Assembly (NCBI GenBank): GCA_036378435.1
Contig: DASUWK010000058.1
Coordinates: 1-64,000, forward strand
Origin: DASUWK01 sp036378435
GTDB lineage: Bacteria > Chloroflexota > Dormibacteria > Dormibacterales > Dormibacteraceae
Reading direction: 5' to 3'
DNA: 64,000 bases
A program made the translations under genes and the position numbers. Under the pieces are notes generated by a model. That model searched no databases, was not told the DNA's origin, and worked only from the letters and a program-made list of their open reading frames with translations. Positions 45,068 through 54,474 of this stretch are shown here, piece after piece; within the stretch, counting starts at the first letter, position 1; every line of letters begins with the position of its first letter.

Positions 45068-46500
45068 CAGACCGCCTGCTCCCTTATCACTTCCGCCGGA
45101 TCCTTGTCAGAACGCAGACCCTTGAAGGAGGGCTGCCGGAGCTGCCCCTCACGCGTCCACTCGCTGAACTCGAACTCACCGACCAGCTTGGGCTCCACGA
45201 AGACTGCGCCACGCGGAACCCCGCGGCCGCGTTCGAAAGGTGAGGTGTCGCGGCGCAGCGGCTGGAGCCGGGCGTCCAGATCGTCGAGCGTGCGGTCGGT
45301 GAAGCCGGTGCCGACCCTGCCGGCATAGACGAGCTCGCCGTCGGAGTAGTACCCCACCAGGAGGGCGCCGACGTGCCCGTTGCGGCGCCCTTGGCCCTGC
45401 AGCCAGCCGCCGATCACGAGCTCCTGCGACAGGTGGTTCTTCACCTTCAGCCACTCGCCGCCTCGCGAGCCCTCGCGGTAAGGGGTGTCGACCCGCTTGG
45501 CGACCACACCCTCCAGCCCGGTCTGCTTGCTGGCTTCGAACATCGCGCCACCGTCGTCCCACTCCACCGGCGGCGTCTGCCAGTGCGGGCCGGCCAGCTT
45601 GAGCTTGTCCAGGGCTGTGCGCCGCTCGCGATACGGCTTGGACATCAAGCTGTGGCCGGCGTCGTAGAGCAGGTCGAAGATCATGAAGAACACCGGGACG
45701 TCCTGCATCCGGCGCCGTATCTCTGTATCCGAGTTGAGGCCCATCCGCTGCTGCAGACGTTCGAAGCGCGGCACGCCTTTGTCATCGAGCGCGACGAGCT
45801 CGCCGTCAAGCACCAGGCTGTGTGAGCCCAGCTTCTCACCCAGCGCCCGCAGCTCGGGATAACGCCGCGTGATGTCTTCGAAGTTGCGGCTCTGCACGCG
45901 CACGCGCCCGCTCTCGACGAAGACCAGCGCGCGGATGCCGTCCCATTTGAACTCGTACGCCCAATCCTTGCCTTTCGGCACCCGCGCGGCGAGCTTGGCG
46001 AGCATCGGCCGCACCCGCTCGGGCATCGGTTCGCGCTCAGGATCCTGAGGCGGATCCATGCGGTGCATCATCCAGTTCTGACCGTCCGTCTGGAACAGCA
46101 CGTAGCGGCCTTCCAGCCGCTCGCCGTGCAGGGTGACCATCACCTCGTCGGGCTTCCATTTCTCCGTGTCGTAGGTCCCGCTGTCCCAGACCGAGACCTC
46201 GCCGGCGCCGTAGCTGCCGGCCGGGATGCGGCCCGCGAAGTCGATGTAGTCGAGCGGGTGGTCCTCGACGTGCACGGCGAGGTGGTTGCGCTTGGGGTCC
46301 TCTGGCACGCCCCGCGGCACGGCCCAGGAGACGAGGACGCCGTCCTTCTCCAGCCGGAAGTCCCAGTGGAGGCGGCGGGCGTGATGCTCCTGGACGACAA
46401 AGCGCGGCTTCTTCGGTGACGGCCGCCGGCGCTTGGCGCCGGCCGGTTCCGGAGTCTTCTCCAGGTCGCGTTTGGCGCGGTACTCCTTGAGCTTCCCCAC
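45067..46500 (-). CDS. ligD: ATP-dependent DNA ligase with N-terminal LigD phosphoesterase domain
   Basis: 477 aa from the GTG at 46500 (alternative TTG at 46539). The N-terminal 3'-phosphoesterase domain has EHHARRLHWDFRLEKDGVL, DHPLDYIDFAGRIP and YGAGEVSVWDSGTY. The ligase has KWDG with the nucleotidyl Lys185, DGELVALD, LEGVVAKRVDTPY and EWLKVKN, then the OB fold. It performs the sealing and end-cleaning steps of NHEJ. TAAACT lies 8 nt before the GTG. The polymerase part is the next gene. Confidence 0.9.
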   Translation of the reverse strand: MGKLKEYRAKRDLEKTPEPAGAKRRRPSPKKPRFVVQEHHARRLHWDFRLEKDGVLVSWAVPRGVPEDPKRNHLAVHVEDHPLDYIDFAGRIPAGSYGAGEVSVWDSGTYDTEKWKPDEVMVTLHGERLEGRYVLFQTDGQNWMMHRMDPPQDPEREPMPERVRPMLAKLAARVPKGKDWAYEFKWDGIRALVFVESGRVRVQSRNFEDITRRYPELRALGEKLGSHSLVLDGELVALDDKGVPRFERLQQRMGLNSDTEIRRRMQDVPVFFMIFDLLYDAGHSLMSKPYRERRTALDKLKLAGPHWQTPPVEWDDGGAMFEASKQTGLEGVVAKRVDTPYREGSRGGEWLKVKNHLSQELVIGGWLQGQGRRNGHVGALLVGYYSDGELVYAGRVGTGFTDRTLDDLDARLQPLRRDTSPFERGRGVPRGAVFVEPKLVGEFEFSEWTREGQLRQPSFKGLRSDKDPAEVIREQAV

Positions 46501-46614
46501 AGCCTTGGAGTTTAGGTACGGTTCGCCCCTTCTTAACAAGCTCGGTTCCCTTCTCGACCGGCGCCGCCTAGCCTGGCCTCCCGAACCAAACAGATTTTTG
46601 TAGGAGGTCAGTGA

Positions 46615-46860
46615 ATGAGCGCGCCGGACGTCACCCCCATCCAGCACTTGATCGAGAGCTGGGTCGTAGTCGCCCAAGCCCTGGTGGGCTCGATCGGAGC
46701 CCTCGCTTTCGTCCTCGCCTTCCTCTGGAAGGTCATCGCGACCGAGCCGCGCTCGGTGACGATGGCCAAGCAGTGGATCCAGCGGATCGTCATCGGGACG
46801 CTCGGCGTCGAGATGGCGACGCTGCTGGCGAAGGTGCTCACCGACACCGCGCCTAAGTAG
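46615..46860 (+). CDS. Small two-helix membrane protein, VirB2/TrbC-like
   Basis: 81 aa with two hydrophobic helices (VVVAQALVGSIGALAFVLAF and VIGTLGVEMATLLAKVL) separated by a short basic loop, the topology of VirB2/TrbC pilin-like subunits, but without a cleavable signal. The ATG has GGAGG 8 nt upstream. The identity rests on position: it is followed 10 bp later by a VirB6-like gene and an M23 peptidase. Confidence 0.65.
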   Translation: MSAPDVTPIQHLIESWVVVAQALVGSIGALAFVLAFLWKVIATEPRSVTMAKQWIQRIVIGTLGVEMATLLAKVLTDTAPK

Positions 46861-46870
46861 AGGCGAGCTC

Positions 46871-47770
46871 TTGAACCCGCTCGACGTGGTCCACGTACTG
46901 CAGCAGATCCTCGCGCTGCTCCAGAACGTGTTCAACCCCATCGGCTGGCTGCGGTCCGCCTGGAGCGGCAGTGGGCACGACCTGCTCAGTCAGCTCACGG
47001 GCTTCCTCACCTCGACCAACGGGCCGCTGAGCCTCGAGGGCCTGACCCGGAACGACACCGTCGTCCATTACGTGACTGTGACGCGCCTGATCGCGGACGG
47101 CGCGCTGGCCGGGGTCCTGGTCTGGGCGTTCATCGGCCAGATGTGGAACCAGTCCGCGTACGGGCACTACCGGCTCCGGCTCCTGCTGCCGCGGCTCTTG
47201 CTGGCGTCGGTGCTGATCAACTTCTCCAGCCCCCTGATCCAGGGTGCGATCGACGTCAACCGGGCCCTCTCTATGACGGTGCTGCAGGCCGGCGCCTTCG
47301 ACCTCGGTCGCTTCTTTCAAGACGTCAACGCCGACCTAACCAACGGCCTCACGCCCGTGCCCTTGGCGCTGGCCGTGGCCATCGCGATGGTGCTCGCCTT
47401 CGTGCTGCTGCTCGTCGTGTACGTGCTCCGATTCGCGCTGATCGTGGTGCTCGCGATCACGGCGCCTCTGGCGGCGCTGCTGTTCGTGCTCCACGAGACG
47501 AGCGAGCACGCACGCCAGTGGTCGGCGCTCTTCGTGACCAGCCTCTTCATGCAGCCGCTGCAGCTGCTGATCATCGGCATCGGCTGGAGCCTGGACACGC
47601 ACGACTTTGGGCTCGGTCCACTACGGCACGCGTTCGCCCTAGCGTGCCTGGTGCTCTGCTTCCGCGTCCCCGGCGTGCTGCACAGCAGCGCCCTCGTCGG
47701 GCGCAAGGGCTTGAGCACAGGTCACTCCGCCGCGAAGCACGCCTGGAAGCACGTGCTCAAGGCGGCGTGA
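46871..47770 (+). CDS. VirB6/TrbL-like polytopic membrane protein
   Basis: 299 aa with about six transmembrane helices. Long hydrophobic segments (LALAVAIAMVLAFVLLLVVY, FALIVVLAITAPLAALLFVL) and the pattern APLAALLFVLHETSEHARQW followed by LFVTSLFMQPLQLLIIGIGW resemble VirB6/TrbL-type channel subunits. TTG start with GAGG upstream, 10 bp after the VirB2-like gene. Probably the inner-membrane channel of a minimal type IV secretion-like apparatus. Confidence 0.75.
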   Translation: MNPLDVVHVLQQILALLQNVFNPIGWLRSAWSGSGHDLLSQLTGFLTSTNGPLSLEGLTRNDTVVHYVTVTRLIADGALAGVLVWAFIGQMWNQSAYGHYRLRLLLPRLLLASVLINFSSPLIQGAIDVNRALSMTVLQAGAFDLGRFFQDVNADLTNGLTPVPLALAVAIAMVLAFVLLLVVYVLRFALIVVLAITAPLAALLFVLHETSEHARQWSALFVTSLFMQPLQLLIIGIGWSLDTHDFGLGPLRHAFALACLVLCFRVPGVLHSSALVGRKGLSTGHSAAKHAWKHVLKAA

Positions 47771-47771
47771 G

Positions 47772-48344
47772 GTGCTGACACTCATCGGTGGCCGAGCCGG
47801 GCTGGCTCTGTCCAGGCCCGTGCTCTGGGCGGCTGGCGGCGTGATCGTGCTGCTGTCGCTCGGCGCCGCCGCCTTGCCCGCGACGCCGACAGGGGAGGCG
47901 CACGGAGCGGTGCCGGTTGCGGGCGCAGCGATCACCCAGGGCTTTGGCTGCACCGACGTCGTGTTCGAGCCGCCCGATCCCGCCTGTCCGAGCGGTCACT
48001 TCCACAGCGGCGTCGACCTTGCCGTGGCCACCGGCACGCCGGTCTACGCGGTGGCCGGCGGCACCGCCCAGGTGATTGTCTCCGTGGGCGGCTACGGCAT
48101 CCACGTCGTGGTCGACTGCGGCCAGGGCGTCGAGATGCTGTACGGCCACCTCGCCGCGGCCGCTCTCACCGGCCCGACCCTGGTCGCCGCCGGCACGCTG
48201 CTCGGCTGGGTCGGCTCGACAGGTCTGTCGACGGGGCCGCACCTGCACTTCGAGGTGCGCCGCGGCGGCGAGGCCGTTGACCCCATGCCCTGGCTGCCGG
48301 CTTACGCCGGCGGTCTCAATCAAAGGAGGGAACCCAGATGGTGA
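47772..48344 (+). CDS. Secreted M23 family metallopeptidase, VirB1-like role
   Basis: 190 aa with an N-terminal signal anchor (LWAAGGVIVLLSLGAAALPA) and an M23 domain with HFHSGVDLA and GPHLHFEV zinc motifs. In Gram-positive-type conjugation systems a wall hydrolase opens a path for the channel; the position behind the VirB6-like gene (1-bp gap) fits that. GTG start. The 3' end overlaps ssb by 7 bp. Confidence 0.85.
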   Translation: MLTLIGGRAGLALSRPVLWAAGGVIVLLSLGAAALPATPTGEAHGAVPVAGAAITQGFGCTDVVFEPPDPACPSGHFHSGVDLAVATGTPVYAVAGGTAQVIVSVGGYGIHVVVDCGQGVEMLYGHLAAAALTGPTLVAAGTLLGWVGSTGLSTGPHLHFEVRRGGEAVDPMPWLPAYAGGLNQRREPRW

Positions 48345-48691
48345 ACAAGGTGATCTTGATCGGACGCGTGACCGCCGATCCCGAGGTGCGGACGACCGGC
48401 TCCGGGACGGCCGTCGCCAACATTCGCATCGCCACCAACTCCTTCACGGGCAAGGACAGCGATGGCGTGCGCAAGGAGCACACCGAGTTCCATTCGCTGG
48501 TCGTGTTCGGCCGCCAGGCGGAGGTCGCCGGCGAATACCTCAAGAAGGGAAAGCTGCTGTACGCGGACGGCCGGCTGCAGACCCACAGCTGGGAGGACTC
48601 GGAGGGCCGCAAGCGGTACTCGACCGAGGTCGTGGTCGACTCGTTCCAGCTGCTCAGCCCGCGCAGCGAAGGCGAGGCGGCCGCCGCCTGA
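48338..48691 (+). CDS. ssb: Single-stranded DNA-binding protein
   Basis: 117-aa OB-fold protein, MVNKVILIGRVTADPEVRTT, with EFHSLVVFGRQAEVAGEYLK and KGKLLYADGRLQT. It lacks the long Gly/Pro linker and the acidic DDDIPF-like C-terminal tip of housekeeping SSB, ending RSEGEAAAA. The strong AAAGGAGGG site lies inside the preceding gene. Linkage to the secretion-like cluster suggests a dedicated SSB for transferred DNA rather than the replicative copy. Confidence 0.88.
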   Translation: MVNKVILIGRVTADPEVRTTGSGTAVANIRIATNSFTGKDSDGVRKEHTEFHSLVVFGRQAEVAGEYLKKGKLLYADGRLQTHSWEDSEGRKRYSTEVVVDSFQLLSPRSEGEAAAA

Positions 48692-48749
48692 GCTGCGCCC
48701 GCGTCAGCCGGGCGCGGCGAGGCGCGGAGGTGCGTGTAATGATGTAATC

Positions 48750-49253
48750 GTGAGCAACGCCGACCCGGTGATCGCCTGGTTTGCCGAACGCATTCCGAAG
48801 GACTGGTTCACCCGGCCGCCACGGGTGCTGGATGACAGCGAGGAGATCCTCGTCATCGGCGACCTGCCGGACGTGGAGCTCGAAGGGTCCGAGGACGCGC
48901 GGGACGATGCGCGGGACGCCCGGATCGCGCGCTTCCGCGAGGAGTCGCGCGACCGGCGCATGGTGATCGCTCGCGAGGGGGAGCACCGGTTTCGCCGCAA
49001 GGTGTCGTGGGGAGTCGAGTGCGGCGGACGCCAGGGCCTCTTCAGCAACGCCAGCGTGCCGGTCATGACGCGTTTGCGGATGCCGGAACGGCACGTGCTG
49101 GACACGCTGGTGGCGGCGGGGGTAGCGCGGAGCCGGTCGGATGCGCTGGCGTGGTGCGTGCGGCTGGTCGGCCGGCACCAGTCCGACTGGATCGACACGC
49201 TGCGTGACGCGCTGACCAAGGTCGAGGAGGTCCGCCGGCAGGGGCCGACCTAG
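48750..49253 (+). CDS. Conserved hypothetical protein
   Basis: 167 aa, soluble, charged. The acidic, Arg-rich middle (RDDARDARIARFREESRDRR) looks disordered or coiled. The C-terminal part, PERHVLDTLVAAGVARSRSD followed by ALAWCVRLVGRHQSDWIDTL, looks like a small helical domain reminiscent of ribbon-helix-helix antitoxin-like folds; this is inference. The GTG at 48750 has TGTAAT 9 nt upstream. No named family recognised. Confidence 0.7.
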   Translation: MSNADPVIAWFAERIPKDWFTRPPRVLDDSEEILVIGDLPDVELEGSEDARDDARDARIARFREESRDRRMVIAREGEHRFRRKVSWGVECGGRQGLFSNASVPVMTRLRMPERHVLDTLVAAGVARSRSDALAWCVRLVGRHQSDWIDTLRDALTKVEEVRRQGPT

Positions 49254-49266
49254 CCCTCCGGTCGCG

Positions 49267-50334
49267 CTAGGGCGTGAGGTGCCCGGTCGTGGCGAAGACG
49301 GTCCACGCGATCGCCACCGGCGCCTCGACCAGCAGCAGCGGCAGCAGCTGGACGCGGAGCGGCCAGTAGAGCGGGAAGGCGACCATGGCGTAGCGCGCGA
49401 ACGAGCTGATCGTGCCCGCGAGCACCGGCGGGACCAGCAGCGCCACCGAGGTCGCTATCGCCGGACCGCGCCACCGCTCCTCGCGTCCGGCCGCGATCGC
49501 CAGCACGACCGCCGCGATGAACACCGGGATCTCGGCGAGCTGCTGCCAGTCGCCATAGCGAGCCCACGTCAGCGCGGTTTGGACGAGACCCCAGGGCCGC
49601 CCGGGGCTGAGGTTGCCATGGCCGAAGAACGCCATCGGCAGTGCCAGTGGCGTGCCCGTGTGAACGCCGAGATAGGCTCCGACCAGGATCGGCCCCAACA
49701 GCGGAGCCGCTGCGGCGAGGCGTCCGACGCCGCCCCGGCGAGCTAGCAGCACGAAGAGCGGCAGCGCCAGGGCGAACCCGGTCGGGCGGGCGAGCGCGGC
49801 CAGCAGCCCTGCGCTGGCCGCGACCGCGGGCCGGCCGCGCCACGCCGCCCACAGCGATGCGATCGCCAGGGCGACAAACAGCGACTCGGTGTAGATCGCG
49901 GACCAGAAGAAGGCGGCCGGCCAGAACGAGGCGGCCCACGCCGCCGTGTGCCCGGCGCCCTCGTCGAAGACCGCCGTGGTCAGCGCGGCGATCGCCGCCA
50001 CCGCGACAAACCCCAGCACCAACGCCAGCGCCAGCGAGGCGAGGTCCGAGGCCCCGACCGCTCTGAGCAGCAGCGGGAGCAGGGGAAAGTAGCCGTTGTT
50101 CCCGCTGGCGGCGATGGCGGCGGTCGGGTAGCCGTCCCGCGCGATCCCGAGATAGTGGAACGCGTCCCAACCGAGGAACCCCTGCAGCCAGGTCCCTCGG
50201 CCTTGGTTCGCGGTCGGCCCGTAGGCGATGAAGCGGTTCGCGATCAGAGCCGTGGCGTCGAGGATGACGCGCGACACGAGGTAGGGCAGGACCGCGGAGC
50301 GAGCCCCCGCCCGCAGGTATCCGGTCAGCCTCAC
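49267..50334 (-). CDS. PIG-V/GPI mannosyltransferase-like membrane glycosyltransferase
   Basis: 355-aa polytopic membrane protein with about nine helices. GWDAFHYLGIARDGYP near residue 55 matches the WDxxHY-x-IAxxGY motif of GT-C type mannosyltransferases of the PIG-V group. The following loop NNGYFPLLPLLLR also fits. It probably uses a polyprenyl-phosphate sugar donor for envelope glycans or glycoproteins. GTG start, divergent from an LLM oxidoreductase. Acceptor unknown. Confidence 0.8.
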   Translation of the reverse strand: MRLTGYLRAGARSAVLPYLVSRVILDATALIANRFIAYGPTANQGRGTWLQGFLGWDAFHYLGIARDGYPTAAIAASGNNGYFPLLPLLLRAVGASDLASLALALVLGFVAVAAIAALTTAVFDEGAGHTAAWAASFWPAAFFWSAIYTESLFVALAIASLWAAWRGRPAVAASAGLLAALARPTGFALALPLFVLLARRGGVGRLAAAAPLLGPILVGAYLGVHTGTPLALPMAFFGHGNLSPGRPWGLVQTALTWARYGDWQQLAEIPVFIAAVVLAIAAGREERWRGPAIATSVALLVPPVLAGTISSFARYAMVAFPLYWPLRVQLLPLLLVEAPVAIAWTVFATTGHLTP

Positions 50335-50342
50335 GGGTCACA

Positions 50343-51311
50343 ATGGTGAGCGTGCCGCCCCTTTCCGACGGAGCTCTCGCCGCGGCCATCTCGCCAGGCA
50401 AGGACTTCGACGGCGCGGTCCAGCGGGTGAAGCGGGCGGAGGAGCTCGGCTACGAGTCAGTCTGGGTCAACCAGCTGCCGAACACGCGTGACGCCGGCGT
50501 GATCCTGTCCGTCTATGCGCAGAACACTTCCCGCATCGGGCTCGGAACCTCGGTGCTTCCGATCTACACGCGCCACCCGACCGCCATGGCGCAGCTCGCC
50601 GCGTCCTTGGACGAGATCTCGTCCGGCCGCTTCAGGCTGGGCATCGGGCTCTCGCACCAGATCACAGTCGAGGGCTTTTGGGGCCTCAAGCTCGAAAAGC
50701 CGGTGCTCGCGATGCGCGAGTACACCGAGATCGTCCGCACCACGCTGCGCGAGGGCGGCTCGGATTTCTCAGGCGAGCTCTTCACCGCCCGGTGGCAGTA
50801 CTCGGGCCCCCGCAGCCCGGACCAGCAGATCCTGATCGCCGCGCTCGGCCCCCGCATGCTCGAACAGGCGGGCGAGATCGCCGACGGCGTCGCGCTTTGG
50901 ATGTGCGCGCCCAGCTACATCGAGAACGAGGTCGTCCCGCGCGTCCGCAAGGGCCGCGAGAAGGTGGGCAAGAGCATGGATGACTTCGTGATCCTCGCCT
51001 CGCTGGCGATCTGCCTGACCGACGACGTGCCGGCGGCGCTGGACGCGTTTCGCTCGACGGCCACCGTGTACTCGAACCTGCCGTTCTACCGGCGGGCGCT
51101 GGAAGGCGCCGGCTACGCCGAAGACCTGGCCGGCGGCGAACCGACCGATCGGATGCTGCTCGACCTGGCCGGTATCGGAGACGAGGCCGCGGTGCGAGCG
51201 GCCATAAAGCGCTATCGCGATGCGGGCGCCAACCTGCCGATGATCGGGCCGTTCAACGCGCCCGGGTCGGCAGGCGTTGACGCCGGCTTCGAAGCCGCGA
51301 TCGCGACTTAG
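50343..51311 (+). CDS. LLM-class flavin/F420-dependent oxidoreductase
   Basis: 322-aa luciferase-like protein. YESVWVNQLPNTRDAGVILS, SRIGLGTSVLPIYTRHPTAM and SGRFRLGIGLSHQITVEGFW are characteristic of F420-dependent LLM enzymes in Actinomycetota and relatives. Distinct from the shorter LLM protein at 42.3-43.1 kb. The ATG lies 8 bp from the divergent glycosyltransferase start; the mRNA is probably leaderless. Substrate unknown. Confidence 0.85.
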   Translation: MVSVPPLSDGALAAAISPGKDFDGAVQRVKRAEELGYESVWVNQLPNTRDAGVILSVYAQNTSRIGLGTSVLPIYTRHPTAMAQLAASLDEISSGRFRLGIGLSHQITVEGFWGLKLEKPVLAMREYTEIVRTTLREGGSDFSGELFTARWQYSGPRSPDQQILIAALGPRMLEQAGEIADGVALWMCAPSYIENEVVPRVRKGREKVGKSMDDFVILASLAICLTDDVPAALDAFRSTATVYSNLPFYRRALEGAGYAEDLAGGEPTDRMLLDLAGIGDEAAVRAAIKRYRDAGANLPMIGPFNAPGSAGVDAGFEAAIAT

Positions 51312-51320
51312 GGCGACCTC

Positions 51321-51620
51321 CTAGAGCAGAGCCGCCGCTTCGGCGATGGCGCTGCGCGCGGCTGCGAAGTCGCGGTGGATGGCGCTGTCCTCAGCCCGGC
51401 GCAACAGCTCCGCAGCCGGCGCATATCTCTCGGCGTCCTCGCGTTCGAGCGAGACACGCACCTGGCCCATGGTCTGGGTCGCGAAGAGCAGGCCTCCGCC
51501 GGGGTTGTCGACGATGTCCGAAGCGATGCGCAGCTGCAGCCGCGCCCAGGACAGCAGTTCCTCGCCCTGGCGGCGAAGCGGCCCTTTGGGGGAGCGAACG
51601 TCGACTTGCGGCAGAGTCAC
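51321..51620 (-). CDS. Hypothetical protein
   Basis: 99 aa, helical, no cysteines, signal or membrane segment. Helices LRRQGEELLSWARLQLRIAS and REDAERYAPAAELLRRAEDS flank a Gly turn (NPGGGLLFATQTM). GTG start 4 bp after the acetyltransferase stop, so it is the last gene of a minus-strand run from 53.3 kb. No family recognised. Confidence 0.6.
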   Translation of the reverse strand: MTLPQVDVRSPKGPLRRQGEELLSWARLQLRIASDIVDNPGGGLLFATQTMGQVRVSLEREDAERYAPAAELLRRAEDSAIHRDFAAARSAIAEAAALL

Positions 51621-51624
51621 CGGT

Positions 51625-52101
51625 TCAAATGCTATCGGCCAGCCGCTGCAGGGCTTCGCCGTCTAGGCGGCAGGTGAGCCAGGATTCGTTGCGCCGCGCG
51701 CCCAGGCGTTCGTAGAAGTCGATCGCCGGGCGGTTCCAGTCGAGCACCGCCCATTCGAGCCGCGCACAGCCGCGCCGAGCCGCGATGGCCGCCACCTCGG
51801 CCAGGAGACGCTTGCCGAGGCCAGCGCCGCGCTGCTCGGGGAGCACGAACAGGTCTTCCAGGTAAAGCCCGGGCTGGCCCAGAAAGGTGGAGTAGGTGGG
51901 AAAGAAGAGCGCGTAGCCGGCGGGCCGCCCAGCCGCTTCGGCGATCAGCGCCTCGACGTACGGGCGGGCTCCGAAAAGGTGCTCGGCGAGTCTCTCGGGC
52001 GTGACGGCGAAGGTGTGCTCGAGGCGCTCGTACTCCGCCAATCCGCGGATCAGTCGAAAGAGAAGGTCCACGTCGTCGGGCCCGGCGGGCCTGACAGTCA
52101 G
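51625..52101 (-). CDS. GNAT family N-acetyltransferase, CTG start in a CTGA overlap
   Basis: 158 aa. The acetyl-CoA site is LEDLFVLPEQRGAGLGKRLL, preceded by YALFFPTYSTFLGQPGLY and followed by LEWAVLDWNRPAIDFYERLG, as in SAT/diamine acetyltransferase-like GNATs. The first strand, TVRPAGPDDVDLLFRLI, has no ATG/GTG/TTG just before it. CTG at 52101 overlaps the TGA of the upstream gene as CTGA, matching the NTGA coupling seen elsewhere here. The alternative GTG at 52170 would add a Gly/Arg-rich, unlikely extension. Substrate unknown. Confidence 0.85.
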   Translation of the reverse strand: MTVRPAGPDDVDLLFRLIRGLAEYERLEHTFAVTPERLAEHLFGARPYVEALIAEAAGRPAGYALFFPTYSTFLGQPGLYLEDLFVLPEQRGAGLGKRLLAEVAAIAARRGCARLEWAVLDWNRPAIDFYERLGARRNESWLTCRLDGEALQRLADSI

Positions 52102-52340
52102 TCGGGGGTCGATGCCGCCTCCTCGCCCGCGCTGCGGACAGCGGAGAACACCACCACCGCCACCAGCCACGCCGCATAGCCGCCGATCACGGTGAAGACG
52201 ACCACCAGTACGGCGATCGCGATCGGCGAGCCGTTAAGGAGCCGGCGATAGAGGACCAAAGCTGCGAGCTCGGCCGCCGCGAGGACGACGATCCCGGTGG
52301 CGATGGCGGCGCTGATCGCGGCGACGTGGCGCCCCTCCAA
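52098..52340 (-). CDS. Small two-helix membrane protein
   Basis: 80 aa with two transmembrane helices (AAISAAIATGIVVLAAAELA and IAIAVLVVVFTVIGGYAAWL) and a short acidic C-terminus. TTG start. Its stop overlaps the acetyltransferase start. No family recognised; possibly a small accessory membrane protein. Confidence 0.6.
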   Translation of the reverse strand: MEGRHVAAISAAIATGIVVLAAAELAALVLYRRLLNGSPIAIAVLVVVFTVIGGYAAWLVAVVVFSAVRSAGEEAASTPD

Positions 52341-52357
52341 GGTGCGGGCGCCTCAGC

Positions 52358-52576
52358 TCAGGCCGCGGAGGTGCGCTTCTTCCGCTTGCGGCCGGTCGCC
52401 TCTCGCCGGGCGGCCTCTTCGAGCGCCGAAGGATCGTGGCTCAGCCAGCGGCTGAGATAGCTGGCGTGCACGCTGCGCGTGAAGTCTTCCACCCCCGGAC
52501 GCTCGGATGTGTCCGGCGCTGCCGGCTGCTTGGGGCGCGAAGACGAGGCAGGCACTGACACGGATTTTCGGGTCAT
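52358..52576 (-). CDS. Small basic hypothetical protein
   Basis: 72 aa from the ATG at 52576. The Ser/Pro-rich start is disordered, followed by a helix-rich part (SVHASYLSRWLSHDPSALEE) and a very basic end (GRKRKKRTSAA). It could bind nucleic acid, but nothing specific is visible. Chosen over an overlapping frame because of its better amino-acid mix and its position between same-strand neighbours. Confidence 0.5.
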   Translation of the reverse strand: MTRKSVSVPASSSRPKQPAAPDTSERPGVEDFTRSVHASYLSRWLSHDPSALEEAARREATGRKRKKRTSAA

Positions 52577-52600
52577 GTACCGGCTCTGTCAATGAAGGTT

Positions 52601-53290
52601 TCAAAGCGTGACCACCTCAAAATCCGCGACTGCGCCGTCGAGGCTGCCTGCGTAAACGTGATTGAAAAAGAATCGCGTCTTCGGGTGTCTTTGAGCGAGC
52701 TCTTGCGCCTGTTCCCAGCTGGTGTGCGAGAAGGGCTCGCCTGGCCCCGTCGCTTCGACGATCGCGGCGTCAGCGCCGTCCACCAAGGCGTCGAGTGCGG
52801 GGGTCGCCTCCGTGTCGCCCGAGTAGGCCAGCAGCAGCTCGCCCAGTTGCAGGCGGTAACCGGTGACCGTGCGTTCGCCGTGCTTCAGCGGCACCGTTTC
52901 GTAGGGCACGCCGAGGAGCGTTCCGCGAGCGCCTGCTTCGTCATAAATGAGGTTGAAGCGGCTGCGGAAATCTCGCGTCCAGTCATCGCCCCAGGCGAGC
53001 CTCATCAGCGCCTCGAGCGCAGCTTCGACGCCTGGCGGGCCGAGGATGACGAGAGGCCGCGGCGCGATGAAGGCGCGATGCAGCATGAAGGGCGGCAGGC
53101 CGAGCAGGTGGTCGCCGTGATAGTGCGTCACCAAGACCGCGTCGATGTCGCCCGGATCGATGCCGAGCTTGTGCATGTGGGGCAGCAGCGGCGCACCGGC
53201 GTCGAGCAGGAAGCGCCGGTCGACTACGACCGCGCCGTTGTAGCGCTCGAGCGAGAAGGCGGCCCCAGTCCCTAAGAAGGCGAGCTCCAC
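52601..53290 (-). CDS. MBL-fold metallohydrolase (RNase Z-like)
   Basis: 229 aa. It has the ELAFLGTGAAFS start, the zinc motif THYHGDHLLGLPPFM (HxHxDH) and a later SGDTEATPALDALV with the bridging Asp, and ends with FFNHVYAG. Similar to RNase Z or arylsulfatase/phosphodiesterase members, but shorter than RNase Z (about 300 aa) and without a recognisable exosite arm, so tRNA processing is unproven. GTG start, 10 bp after the aldolase stop. Confidence 0.82.
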   Translation of the reverse strand: MELAFLGTGAAFSLERYNGAVVVDRRFLLDAGAPLLPHMHKLGIDPGDIDAVLVTHYHGDHLLGLPPFMLHRAFIAPRPLVILGPPGVEAALEALMRLAWGDDWTRDFRSRFNLIYDEAGARGTLLGVPYETVPLKHGERTVTGYRLQLGELLLAYSGDTEATPALDALVDGADAAIVEATGPGEPFSHTSWEQAQELAQRHPKTRFFFNHVYAGSLDGAVADFEVVTL

Positions 53291-53300
53291 GCGGGCCGCC

Positions 53301-54368
<1,068 letters not shown>

Positions 54369-54474
54369 GAAGCCCTCCAATCTCGCTTTGGTCGTCTAGC
54401 ACGCAGGTTACATCGCCTCCCAGCGTCGTCTCTATTGCCGCCCCCAACCGCACCCAACCTGTTGACGTAAAGGC

